Origin: JAFAFN01 sp963707555
Lineage (GTDB): Bacteria > Actinomycetota > Acidimicrobiia > Acidimicrobiales > Microtrichaceae
Direction: 5' to 3'
DNA: 64,000 nucleotides
Assembly: GCA_963707555.1 (NCBI GenBank)
Contig: CAVPQM010000002.1
Location: 1 to 64,000, forward strand
The notes under the pieces are model-generated. The model saw nothing but the letters and a program-made list of their open reading frames with translations. It was not told the DNA's origin and made no database searches. This document shows, one piece after another, positions 38,220 through 46,611 of this stretch. The position numbers and the translations under genes are program-made. Positions within the stretch are counted from its first letter, which is position 1, and every line of letters begins with the position of its first letter.

Positions 38220-39017
38220 ATGAGCACCGACGAGCACTCCAGACCGGCACTCGACATCCCCGGGATCACCAACCTGCGCGACGTCGGCGGTCAACGGACC
38301 GTCGAGGGCCGAACCGTGCGGCGCGGCCAGCTGTACCGCTCGGGCCAGCTGAACCATGCCGACGAGCACATGGGGCTGCTCGAGGGCCTGGACCTGGCCG
38401 TCGTCTACGACCTTCGCACCGGGGGTGAGGCCACCCACCTTCCCGACCGGCTCCCTGCGGGGGTCGATCTGGTGCACCTCGACGTGCTCGCCGGTGCCGA
38501 GTCGAGCCTGGCCGCGCACCTCGAGGACCTGTTCAGCGACCCGGTCGCGGCCGACGCAGTGCTGCGCAGCGGCGACATCAACGCCCACTACCTGTCGACC
38601 TACCGAGGGCTCGTCAGCCTCTCGAGCGCGCAGGACTCCTATCGGACGCTCTACACCGACCTGGCCGGGCGCGCCGATGTCGCCCTGTTCCACTGCACCG
38701 CAGGCAAGGACCGCACCGGCTGGGCCGCTGCGGCGCTGCTGACGCTGCTGGGCGTGCCCTACGACGAGGTGCTGGCCGACTACCTGCTCAGCAGCCGACC
38801 GGTGGTCGAGTCCTTCCGCCCGATCATCGACCAGTTCGCCGCGGCCGGCGGTGACCCGGAGCTGCTCGAGCCGGTGTTCATGGTCGACCACTCGTACCTG
38901 GACGCGGCGATCGACGAGGTGCAGCTCACGTTCGGGTCGATCGAGGGCTACTTCGCCGAGGGGCTGGGTCTGGACAACGACGTCCAGGACGCCCTGCGGG
39001 CGCGCGACCTGGTCTGA
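38220..39017 (+). CDS. Tyrosine/lipid phosphatase (MptpB-like)
   Basis: A 265-residue protein with the P-loop HCTAGKDRTGWAAAALL. This H-C-x2-G-K-D-R-T form is typical of the actinobacterial PtpB/Y_phosphatase3 family, which can act on phosphotyrosine and phosphoinositides. The N-terminal signature GITNLRDVGGQRTVEGRTVR and RRGQLYRSGQL are also characteristic. No signal peptide. It starts 49 bp after malQ on the same strand. Confidence 0.88.
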   Translation: MSTDEHSRPALDIPGITNLRDVGGQRTVEGRTVRRGQLYRSGQLNHADEHMGLLEGLDLAVVYDLRTGGEATHLPDRLPAGVDLVHLDVLAGAESSLAAHLEDLFSDPVAADAVLRSGDINAHYLSTYRGLVSLSSAQDSYRTLYTDLAGRADVALFHCTAGKDRTGWAAAALLTLLGVPYDEVLADYLLSSRPVVESFRPIIDQFAAAGGDPELLEPVFMVDHSYLDAAIDEVQLTFGSIEGYFAEGLGLDNDVQDALRARDLV

Positions 39018-39054
39018 GGCACCGCAGCCCGATCCTCGGTCCGCCGCCGCGCCA

Positions 39055-39831
39055 TCAGTGCAGGTGGTCGGTCCAGGTCGTGCCGTCCCAGTAGCGGAGT
39101 CGGGTCGAACCCGCCGGGTCGGCGTACCAGCCCGCCACCGGCGCGGCGGGTGTCGGCGCCGGAGGTGCGGGCGGAGGCTGTGGCACCGGAGCGACGGGTG
39201 GCACCGGCGCGACGGGTGGCGCCTGCGCGACCGGCGGCGTGGACAGCTCCGGCATCGGCGTGATCGGCGGCGGAGCCGCGGTCCGGCCGAGCGGCGCGGT
39301 GCCCGATGCACCGGGAGTCGGCCAGGGGTTCGTGTTCGGCGCCGTGCCCACCATGGGCGGCACCGCCGGGCTCGGCGACCAGCCCTGCACAGCGCCGTAC
39401 CCGGACTGAGCGCGCCGCTCGCGGTCGAGCCGACGCTCGGTCGGGAGGTGCTCCGAGGAGCCGAAGGCGAGGATGGGAAGGAAGACCGGCGAGAACAGGG
39501 CCGTGCCGACGCCGAAGGTCGTGCTGCGCCCGAACGACTTGGCGACGTCGTAGAAGATGATGAACGAGACGATGGTGTTGATGCACGGCACGAAGCACAG
39601 GAAGAACCACCACTCCGGCTTGCCGGCCACCTTGATCAGCGTCCACGTGTTCAGGAACGGGACGATCGCGTACCAGCCCGGCTCCCCGGCCTTCGTGAAG
39701 ATCCGCCACATCGAGACGACGACGATCGGGATGGCGGCGAGCACGACGATCGTGAGGATCGCCTGCACCTCCGGGCTCAGCTCGAAGGTCGAGCTCGACG
39801 ACTCGAGGTACAACTGGGCCAGGATCGACAT
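39055..39831 (-). CDS. DUF5684-like membrane protein with C-terminal DUF2510
   Basis: A 258-residue protein. Four hydrophobic segments (about 25-130) include GWYAIVPFLNTWTLIKVAGK and WFFLCFVPCINTIVSFIIF, resembling the DUF5684 family. A long Pro/Ala/Val linker follows, with PPVAP-like repeats, then a C-terminal DUF2510 module (AGWYADPAGSTRLRYWDGTTW). DUF2510 is common at the ends of actinobacterial membrane proteins; the role is not known. Confidence 0.78.
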   Translation of the reverse strand: MSILAQLYLESSSSTFELSPEVQAILTIVVLAAIPIVVVSMWRIFTKAGEPGWYAIVPFLNTWTLIKVAGKPEWWFFLCFVPCINTIVSFIIFYDVAKSFGRSTTFGVGTALFSPVFLPILAFGSSEHLPTERRLDRERRAQSGYGAVQGWSPSPAVPPMVGTAPNTNPWPTPGASGTAPLGRTAAPPPITPMPELSTPPVAQAPPVAPVPPVAPVPQPPPAPPAPTPAAPVAGWYADPAGSTRLRYWDGTTWTDHLH

Positions 39832-39893
39832 CAGCTGAATGTAGCCATGCGAAACGTTGTGTCAGCGGATGACCGACAACCCCCGGCACTCCG

Positions 39894-39937
39894 AGATCCG
39901 ATCCGGATCTGGTGCCGACGCTCCGCATCGGAGTCGG
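39894..39937. repeat. Two hairpins downstream of tRNA-Leu
   Basis: AGATCCG-ATC-CGGATCT (39894-39910) is perfect. A second, near-perfect stem around CTCCG-CAT-CGGAG spans about 39914-39937. They lie between the 3' end of the minus-strand tRNA-Leu and the start of the DUF2510 gene and probably terminate the tRNA transcript. Confidence 0.55.
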
Positions 39938-39957
39938 AATTCGGGGGCGTCTAGCGG

Positions 39958-40040
39958 TGCCCGGGGTGGGACTTGAACCCACACGCCCTTTCGGACAGCG
40001 GATTTTGAGTCCGCCGCGTCTGCCATTCCGCCACCCGGGC
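39958..40040 (-). tRNA. tRNA-Leu (anticodon CAA)
   Basis: An 83-nt class II tRNA: acceptor GCCCGGG/CCCGGGC, D-arm with GGCGGAATGGCAGACGC, anticodon stem GCGGA/TCCGC with loop CTCAAAA, a long variable arm TGTCCGAAAGGGCG, and T-arm GTGGG-TTCAAGT-CCCAC. The anticodon CAA reads UUG. CCA is not encoded. Confidence 0.96.
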
Positions 40041-40084
40041 CAGGGGTCGAACTCTACCCCGTCGACACGCCCTACCCTGACGTC

Positions 40085-40252
40085 ATGGCTGACTCCTCGA
40101 ACCAGAACGACGGCGGATCCCACAAGCTCCGGTGGATCATCCTGATCGCGATCGCGCTCGGCCTGATCACCGCCGGTCGCAAGTGGGCGCTGTCGAAGTC
40201 CGACCAGGAGTTCGAGGAGCGCCTCCGCCTGGCCGACGAGCGCCGGGACTGA
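40085..40252 (+). CDS. Small single-pass membrane protein
   Basis: A 55-residue frame from ATG 40085: a polar N-terminus, one membrane helix (LRWIILIAIALGLITAG, about 15-31) and a charged C-terminal helix. Too short for family assignment. The gene is divergent from tRNA-Leu and converges on bcp. Codon pattern and a clear membrane helix support it being real. Confidence 0.55.
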   Translation: MADSSNQNDGGSHKLRWIILIAIALGLITAGRKWALSKSDQEFEERLRLADERRD

Positions 40253-40270
40253 GCCACGGCGCTCGCCGAC

Positions 40271-40729
40271 TCAGTCGGCGAGCGCCTTGAGCAGCTTGAG
40301 CGGGGTGTCCTTCGGGCTGATCTTGTACCAGGCCTGCTCGATCTTGCCGGACTCGTCGATCAGGAACGACGAGCGGATGATGCCCATGTACTCCTTGCCG
40401 TAGAGCTTCTTCTCGCCCCACACGCCGTACTTCTCGGCGGTGGCGTGCTCCGGGTCGGACAGCAGCGTGAAGCCCAGCTCGTGCTTGTCGTCGAAGCGCG
40501 CGAGCTTCTCGGGCTGGTCCGGGCTGATCCCGATGACGACGGTGTCGCCGATCTCGGTGGCCACGTCCCTCAGTCCACACGCCTGCGTGGTGCAGCCGGG
40601 CGTGTCGGCCTTCGGGTAGAAGAACACGAGCACCTTGCGCCCCTTGAAGGACGACAGTCGCACCGTGGTGCCCGTCTGGTCCTTCAGTCCGAACGCGGGT
40701 GCCTTGTCGCCGACCGTGAGCTGTGCCAT
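40271..40729 (-). CDS. bcp: Thioredoxin-dependent peroxiredoxin Bcp/PrxQ
   Basis: A 152-residue thiol peroxidase. The peroxidatic Cys is in ADTPGCTTQAC (C46) with a resolving Cys five residues later (C51), the atypical 2-Cys arrangement of PrxQ. The N-terminal VGDKAPAFGLKDQTG and later RSSFLIDESGKI are typical. It reduces hydroperoxides in the cytoplasm. Confidence 0.93.
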   Translation of the reverse strand: MAQLTVGDKAPAFGLKDQTGTTVRLSSFKGRKVLVFFYPKADTPGCTTQACGLRDVATEIGDTVVIGISPDQPEKLARFDDKHELGFTLLSDPEHATAEKYGVWGEKKLYGKEYMGIIRSSFLIDESGKIEQAWYKISPKDTPLKLLKALAD

Positions 40730-40880
40730 CAGGCGATGATAGAGGGCGCACGACCGTTGTCATGGCACCTGTCATCGCACCGGGCATGGCATCCGTCACG
40801 GGCATCGGTCGGTCCATCGAGGGCGCCACGACTCCGTACGGCGGGAACTCGTCCGTCCCGGCGGAACGCGTCCGGAACGA

Positions 40881-40916
40881 CGAACGGGGCCGCCCCCGCA
40901 GGGACGGCCCCGTTCG
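40881..40916 (-). terminator. Hairpin downstream of HU gene
   Basis: Twelve-base arms CGAACGGGGCCG (40881-40892) and CGGCCCCGTTCG (40905-40916) pair perfectly. It lies 53 bp past the stop of the minus-strand HU gene. The rest of 40730-40880 shows no gene. Confidence 0.8.
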
Positions 40917-40968
40917 ATTGCATCAGGACCGCTCGCTCAGACCCCAGCGGCAGAGCGGGCGATCGAGA

Positions 40969-41253
40969 TCACTTGCCGGTCTTGGCGCGGGTCTTGAGCT
41001 TGGCGCCCGCGGTGACCTTGGCGGCGTTGGTCGCGGCGACCTGCAGGGTCTCACCCGTCTGCGGGTTGCGGCCCGTACGAGCAGCGCGGTGCGTCTGCTC
41101 GAACTTGAGGAAGCCCGGGATGGTCAGGGTCTCCTTGCCCTTCGCCACGACGTCGCCTGCGATCTCCTCGAACGTGTCGAGAACGGACTGGACGTCCTTC
41201 TTCGCGATGTCGGTGCGCTGGGCGATGGTCTCGATGAGTTCGGTCTTGTTCAT
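40969..41253 (-). CDS. hupB: HU-family nucleoid DNA-binding protein
   Basis: A 94-residue HU protein: MNKTELIETIAQRTDIAKKD, the core ETLTIPGFLKFEQTHRAART and the beta-arm GRNPQTGETLQVAATNAAK. It has the short C-terminus of classic HU, without the long Lys/Ala tail of mycobacterial HupB. A very strong Shine-Dalgarno, CCAGGAGGT, precedes the ATG at 41253, fitting high expression. The upstream 41254-41420 is AT-richer and probably holds its promoter. Confidence 0.95.
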   Translation of the reverse strand: MNKTELIETIAQRTDIAKKDVQSVLDTFEEIAGDVVAKGKETLTIPGFLKFEQTHRAARTGRNPQTGETLQVAATNAAKVTAGAKLKTRAKTGK

Positions 41254-41422
41254 GTGGATACCTCCTGGTCGTTCCTCCCGCGAGGGACGACCCCACGAGT
41301 GCGTTGACGTCGGCCGACGCCAAATTCCATTGATGTAACTACCACGATCCTACGCCAAATGCGAACAGAAACCCTTGAAATCACTGGGTTCTCGCGCGGC
41401 GGCCGTGGGCGCCGCGGCGCGA

Positions 41423-42230
41423 TCAGCCGCGGTCGAGCGCGTCGCGGAACGACCCGACGAGCTCCGCGACCGCGTCCGGGGATCCGGTTTCGAGCGCGCG
41501 CCGGACGATGGCGGACCCGACCACGACGCCGTCCGCGACCTCGCAGACCTCGACGGCCTGCTGCGGCGTCGAGATGCCCACACCGACCAGGACCGGCCGC
41601 GACGGTCAACGCCTTGGTGCGCGCCGCGATGACCCGCGCCGACGCGGCGAGCTGCTCGCGTTCACCGGTGATGCCGAGCAGACCGACGGCGTAGACGAAC
41701 CCGCGTGCCCGTGCGACGACGCGCTCGAGGCGCTCGTCCGATGCGGTGGGCGCGGCGAGCATGACCGTCTCGACCCCGGCCGCGTCCGCCAGCTCGCACC
41801 ACTCCCCCGCCTCCTCGAGCGGGAGGTCCGGCAGGATCGCCGCGGACACCGACGACTCGACGAGGGTCTGGGCGAATCGCTCGTAGCCGAAGCGGTAGAC
41901 GAGGTTCACGTAGGTCATCACCGCGAGCGGCACGTCGACGTCGAGTCGGGCGAGCGCGTCGAGGATGCCCGGCGGCGTCGCGCCGGCCGCGAGCGCTCGA
42001 TCGGACGCCTCCTGGATGACGGGTCCGTCCATCACCGGATCCGAGAACGGGATGCCGACCTCGATGCCGTCGGCACCCGCCGAGGCGACCGCAGAGATCG
42101 TCGTGGTCCAGTCGTCGAGCCCACCGGTCAGGTACGGCACCAGACACTTGCCGCCGCTGGCGATGCGGTGCTCGAGCGAGGCCTCGAGGCTGGCGCGCGG
42201 CAACCACGTGGTCGGATCCAGCTCGGTCAC
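41423..42230 (-). CDS. trpA: Tryptophan synthase alpha chain (one frameshift)
   Basis: About 269 residues. The alpha subunit cleaves indole-3-glycerol phosphate: the catalytic Glu is in GADGIEVGIPFSDPVMDG, the catalytic Asp in ILPDLPLEEAGEW, and the loop GITGERE follows. One extra base near 41606 shifts the frame; the corrected end reads GVGISTPQQAVEVCEVADG and stops at 41423. The start GTG 42230 overlaps the trpB stop as GTGA. Confidence 0.93.
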
Positions 42231-43402
42231 AGCTCACCCCCGAGGATGTCCATCATCTGCGCGACGTCCTTGTCGCCGCGGCCCGACAGGTTGACCACGA
42301 CGGTCCGTCCTCTCAGTCGGTCCCGTTCGCGAGCCACCCATGCCACGGCGTGCGCGGACTCCAGGGCGGGGATGATGCCCTCGGTGCGCGACAGCAGCTT
42401 GAACGCCTCGATCACCTCGGCGTCGGTCACGGGCTCGTACGACGCCCGCTGCGACGCCGCCAGGTGGGCGTGCTCGGGCCCCACGCCCGGGTAGTCGAGC
42501 CCCGCCGAGATCGAGTGGGCCTCGAGCACCTGCCCGAACTCGTCCTGCATCAGGTACGACTTCATGCCGTGCACGATGCCGGGCACGCCGTGGCCGACCG
42601 CTGCGCCGCCGGCAGGTTCGACGCCGATCAGCTCGACGTCGTGGTCCTCGGCGAACCCGGAGAAGATGCCGGCGGCGTTCGACCCGCCGCCGACGCAGGC
42701 GACGACGACGTCGGGGCGTCCCGTGGGGTGATCCGGGCCGAGTCGTTCACGGCACTGCTCGGCGGCCTCGTCGCCGATGACCCGGTGGAACTCGCGCACC
42801 ATCCACGGGTACGGGTGCGGACCCATGACCGAGCCCAGGCAGTAGTGGGTGTCCTCGACCGCCGAGACCCAGTAGCGCATCGCCTCGTTCACGGCGTCCT
42901 TGAGCGTGCGGCTGCCCGACACCGCGGGGGTGACCTCGGCGCCGAGCAGGCGCATCCGGAACACGTTGAGCTCCTGGCGCACCATGTCGACCTCGCCCAT
43001 GTAGACGAGGCACTCCATGCCCATCAGCGCAGCGGCCGTCGCCGTCGCCACGCCGTGCTGGCCCGCGCCGGTCTCGGCGACCAGGCGGGTCTTGCCCATC
43101 CGCTTCGCCAGCAGCGCCTGGCCGAGCACGTTGTTGATCTTGTGCGAACCGGTGTGGTTCAGGTCCTCACGCTTGAGCAGGACCCGACAGCCCAGCTCGT
43201 CGCCGAGGCGCTGGCACTCGGTCAGCGGACTCGGCCGGCCGGCGTACTCGGTGAGCAGGTGGTCGAGCTCGGCGCGGAACGCCGGATCGGCCCAGGCCTC
43301 GCGGAACGCGGCGTCGAGCTCCTGCAGGGCCGGCACCAGGGTCTCGGGGACGTAGGTCCCGCCGAACTCGCCGAACCGTCCGTGCTGACCGGGGTCGCCC
43401 AT
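42227..43402 (-). CDS. trpB: Tryptophan synthase beta chain
   Basis: A 391-residue PLP enzyme joining indole and serine. The N-terminus GRFGEFGGTYVPETLVPAL, PLP lysine in NHTGSHKINN, ETGAGQHGVATAT, and phosphate-binding CVGGGSNAAGIF are all present, and the protein ends at GDKDVAQMM. The ATG at 43402 is used; GTG 43414 (VIDT) is an alternative. It lies about 90 bp downstream of trpF. Confidence 0.96.
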   Translation of the reverse strand: MGDPGQHGRFGEFGGTYVPETLVPALQELDAAFREAWADPAFRAELDHLLTEYAGRPSPLTECQRLGDELGCRVLLKREDLNHTGSHKINNVLGQALLAKRMGKTRLVAETGAGQHGVATATAAALMGMECLVYMGEVDMVRQELNVFRMRLLGAEVTPAVSGSRTLKDAVNEAMRYWVSAVEDTHYCLGSVMGPHPYPWMVREFHRVIGDEAAEQCRERLGPDHPTGRPDVVVACVGGGSNAAGIFSGFAEDHDVELIGVEPAGGAAVGHGVPGIVHGMKSYLMQDEFGQVLEAHSISAGLDYPGVGPEHAHLAASQRASYEPVTDAEVIEAFKLLSRTEGIIPALESAHAVAWVARERDRLRGRTVVVNLSGRGDKDVAQMMDILGGEL

Positions 43403-43491
43403 CGTGTCGATCACGCTGGCAAGGTACCGCTCGCGGCGCGCCCCACCGAAACGAGATCCGACCGAGGCCGGGCCCGCGACCTCAGATGCCG

Positions 43492-44154
43492 AGCTCGCCC
43501 CAGTCGAAGGGACCGTCGCGGTCGGGGGTGCGTTCCTCGTGGCCCGCAGCGGCCGCACGGGCGGCGTGGATGAACGCCTGCACCTTCGAGCGCGTCCTTC
43601 CGGCTCGGGTCGCCGTCGACCTGGACGCCGGTCGAGACGTCGACACCCCATGGACGCACCCGGCCGATCGCCGTGGCGACGTTGTCGGGGTCGAGTCCCC
43701 CGGCGAGCAGCAGTCGTCGGTTGACCGGCACCCCGTCGGTGAGGGACCAGTCGAACACCTGCCCGGATCCGGGAGCGGGTGAGTCGAGGAGGATCGCGTC
43801 GGCGCCGTAGTCGTCGACCTTGGCCAGACCGGGATCGCCCGCGGGGAACGCCACGACCAGCGCCTGCACGTAGGGACGCACCTCGGCGGCGTCGGCCGGG
43901 GTCTCGTGACCGTGCAGCTGGGCGCCGCGCAGCCCGGCGGACTGGACGGTGTCGATCACGAACTGCGGCGACTGGTCGCGGAAGACGCCGACGGTCAGGA
44001 TCTCGGAGGGCAGACGCCGCACGATGTCGCGCACCTGCCCGGCGCTCACCTGCCGCGGACTCGGGGCGAACACGAAGCCGATCGCGTCCGCGCCGAGGGC
44101 GACGGCCATGAGCGCGTCCTCCTCGTTCGTGACACCGCAGATCTTGATGAACAC
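43492..44154 (-). CDS. trpF: Phosphoribosylanthranilate isomerase (one frameshift)
   Basis: About 220 residues. The TIM-barrel isomerase has the catalytic Cys in FIKICGVTNEEDAL, GFVFAPSPRQVSA, LHGHETP, the catalytic Asp in ILLDSPAPGSGQVFDW, LLAGGLDPDNVATAI and GVDVSTGVQ. A shift near 43585 hides the last segment AFIHAARAAAAGHEE; the true stop is at 43492. Confidence 0.93.
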
Positions 44155-44223
44155 GCCGGGAAGGCTACCGGTCGCCGCGGCGGCCGCCGTGGAGGGTCCA
44201 CGCGACCTCGGCGGCTCGGGGGT

Positions 44224-45012
44224 TCAGGTGGCGGTCTCGACGCGGAGCGCGTCGAGCGCCGCAGCGGGATCGCCCGAGGTCACCAGGTGCTCGCCGACGA
44301 GCACCGCGTGGTAGCCGGCGGCGGCGAGCGCGATGGCGTCGTCACGGCCCCGTACGCCGGACTCCGCGACCCGCACGGTGTCGCCGGGCATCTCGGCCGC
44401 GACGCGCACCGCCCTGGCCTGGTCGACCTGGAACGTCACCAGGTCGCGCTGGTTCACCCCGACGAGCCGGGTCCGGGTGTGCGCGAGCGCCCGTTCGAGC
44501 TCCGCCTCGTCGTGCACCTCGACGAGTGCGTCCAGACCGAGCTCGTCGGCCAGCGCAGCGAAGTCGCGCAGCTCGACGTCGTCGAGCGCCGCGGCGATCA
44601 ACAGGACGCAGTCCGCCCCCATCAGCCGGGCGTCGACCACGTCGTTGGCGCTCACCGTGAAGTCCTTGCGCAACACCGGCAGCTCGACGGCGCCGCGGGC
44701 CGCGGCGAGGTCGTCGGCGGAGCCGCCGAAGTGGTCCTCGTCGGTCAGGACCGACAGGCAGCTCGCGCCGCCGTCGCGGTACTGCTCGGCGAGCGCCGCT
44801 GGATCGAGGTCGACGGCCAGGTCACCCTTCGACGGGGAACGCCGCTTGACCTCGGAGATCACCCGCAGGCGATCACCGGTCGCGAGTGCGTCGCGGAAGC
44901 CCCTGGCGGGGTCGAGGTCGCCGCAGCGCTCGATGAGCTGGTCGGTGCGGCGGGAGTCCGCCGCGGCTCGGGCGCGGTGGGCCTCGAGGATCCGGTCGAG
45001 ATAGGTGGCCAT
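44224..45012 (-). CDS. trpC: Indole-3-glycerol phosphate synthase
   Basis: An intact 262-residue barrel enzyme. It has VISEVKRRSPSKGDLAVDLD (catalytic Glu and Lys), VLRKDFTVSANDVVDARLMG (catalytic Lys), ALVEVHDEAELERAL, GVNQRDLVTFQVD, and VAESGVRGRDD. It starts at ATG 45012, 11 bp after the J-domain gene, and precedes trpF by about 70 bp. Confidence 0.95.
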   Translation of the reverse strand: MATYLDRILEAHRARAAADSRRTDQLIERCGDLDPARGFRDALATGDRLRVISEVKRRSPSKGDLAVDLDPAALAEQYRDGGASCLSVLTDEDHFGGSADDLAAARGAVELPVLRKDFTVSANDVVDARLMGADCVLLIAAALDDVELRDFAALADELGLDALVEVHDEAELERALAHTRTRLVGVNQRDLVTFQVDQARAVRVAAEMPGDTVRVAESGVRGRDDAIALAAAGYHAVLVGEHLVTSGDPAAALDALRVETAT

Positions 45013-45023
45013 CGCCGTCGACG

Positions 45024-45593
45024 CTAGTGCCGGCGCTGGGACCGCTCTTCCACGATCTGGCTGCGGAACATCGCCACCACCGGGGCCCCGACGAAGCACA
45101 GCGCCGAGAAGCCCAGCGCACCCAGACCGAGTGCGGTCAACGCATCGATGCCGGTGGTGAGGCTGACCACGACGAGCACGATCCCGATGACGAACAACGC
45201 GGGTGGGGCGATCAGCAGCGACCGGGGCGGCGCCGTGGCGGGGTCACCCTCGTCGGGTTCGTAGCGCCACGAGTCGTCGTCGTCCTCGTCCTCGTCGAAG
45301 TACGGCGTGAACGCGCTCGACGGACGGTGGATGACCGGCCCGCTCCCGCCCGACCCGCCGGCACCCGACCCGCCGGCGCGGGTGCGGTCGTAGGCCTGGC
45401 GTGCGGTCTCGACGCCGAGGACCTGCCACGCCGCGTTGACCTCACGCATGCGCCGCTCGGCGTCACGGCGGGTCGCCGGGTCGTCGGTGGTGTGGAAGTC
45501 GGGGTGGTGACGGCGCGCCAGGTCGACGTAGGCGCGCTTGATCTGCTCTGCGCTCGCGTCGCTGCGGACACCCAGCGACTCGTAGTGATCCAC
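45024..45593 (-). CDS. J-domain membrane protein
   Basis: A 189-residue protein: J domain at about 1-70 with HHPD in LARRHHPDFHT, a Gly/Ser linker, an acidic stretch (FDEDEDDDDSWRYEP) and two membrane helices (about 128-150 and 152-175) near the C-terminus. It starts at GTG 45593 (VDHYESLGVRSDASAEQI). The gene is embedded between ygfZ and trpC on the same strand. It resembles the larger J-domain protein at 8514-9278 in its N-terminal domain and probably recruits DnaK to the membrane. Confidence 0.82.
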   Translation of the reverse strand: MDHYESLGVRSDASAEQIKRAYVDLARRHHPDFHTTDDPATRRDAERRMREVNAAWQVLGVETARQAYDRTRAGGSGAGGSGGSGPVIHRPSSAFTPYFDEDEDDDDSWRYEPDEGDPATAPPRSLLIAPPALFVIGIVLVVVSLTTGIDALTALGLGALGFSALCFVGAPVVAMFRSQIVEERSQRRH

Positions 45594-45661
45594 CCCGCCA
45601 TCGTAGGACCGGCGCCTCGATCGGGCAGCGGCGCCGCGACTGCGGATCGGACCGCCCCTCG

Positions 45662-46596
45662 TCAGCCCGGCACGAGCGGCAGTTCGCGCACCTGCACCGC
45701 AGCGACGGTCTCGTCGCCGTCCGCTGCGGACCAGCGCAGCTCCGCCTCGCAGGGCACCTCGACCGAGCGGTGCACGTAGCCGAGCGCGACGGGCGCCCGC
45801 AGGTCGAGTGACTCCCCGACGCTCGTCAGCGACCCTCGGACCTGACCGTCGACGACGAGCTCGGCGCCGACGGGCGGCAGCACGTTCGTTCCGAGCACCA
45901 CGCCACGGAGGTGTCGAGGCGTGTTGTTGCCCCGCGAGTCGACGCGTGCCACCAGCTCCTGACCCGTGTAGCAGCCCTTGGTGAAGCTGACCGACGCGTC
46001 GATGAGCCACTGGCCCGCCTCACCGGGGATCACCGAGTCGTCGAGCTCGTGGCCCATCGCCGGCCAGCCCTGCTCGATGCGCACGTTGTGCACCGCCTGC
46101 AGTGTGGCTCACCGGCACACCGGCGGGCAGCTCGACCTCGGGTCCCAACAGGTCGACCCCGGGCAGTCCCCGCCAGTCGACCGTCGCGACGACGGCCGCG
46201 TCGACACCGGACAGGTCGACGGTCGCCGACGCCGGTCCGCGCAGCGCCACACCACGCCACTCGAGCGGTTCGATCGTGGCGTCCACGCGGAGCTTGAACC
46301 GCTCGAGTCGCTCCACGACGGCCGCACCCGCTCCCCCGTCGACGTCGAGCAGCACCTGGTCGTCGGCCGAGCCGCGAGACCCGCAGCCACGCCACGACCT
46401 TGCCCTGGGGCTGCAGCAGCAGCGACCAGGCGTGCGCACCGACCGGCAGCGCCGCGACGTCGGCCGACAGCTGTCCCTGCAGGAAGCTCACGGCATCGGC
46501 GCCCTGCACTCGCAGCACGTCGCGGTGGTACTCGAATGCGGCGACGGCCCGTCGCAGTGCCAGGTAGCTCTCGGTCACGTCCAACACGTCGCTCAT
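45662..46596 (-). CDS. ygfZ: YgfZ/GcvT folate-binding protein (two frameshifts)
   Basis: About 310 residues. The diagnostic YgfZ signature is FTKGCYTGQELVARVDSRG, with the reactive Cys. The N-terminal GcvT-like part has DVLRVQGADAVSFLQGQLSA. YgfZ binds tetrahydrofolate and supports iron-sulfur cluster enzymes. Frameshifts near 46375 and 46105 break the frame. It follows trpE by 15 bp on the same strand. Confidence 0.9.
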
Positions 46597-46611
46597 CCCA
46601 CCAGTGTGGTG

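Noticed and set aside
39958..40040. tRNA-Leu as an integration site
   Set aside because: No integrase gene and no duplicated tRNA end were found nearby; the flanking genes are ordinary.
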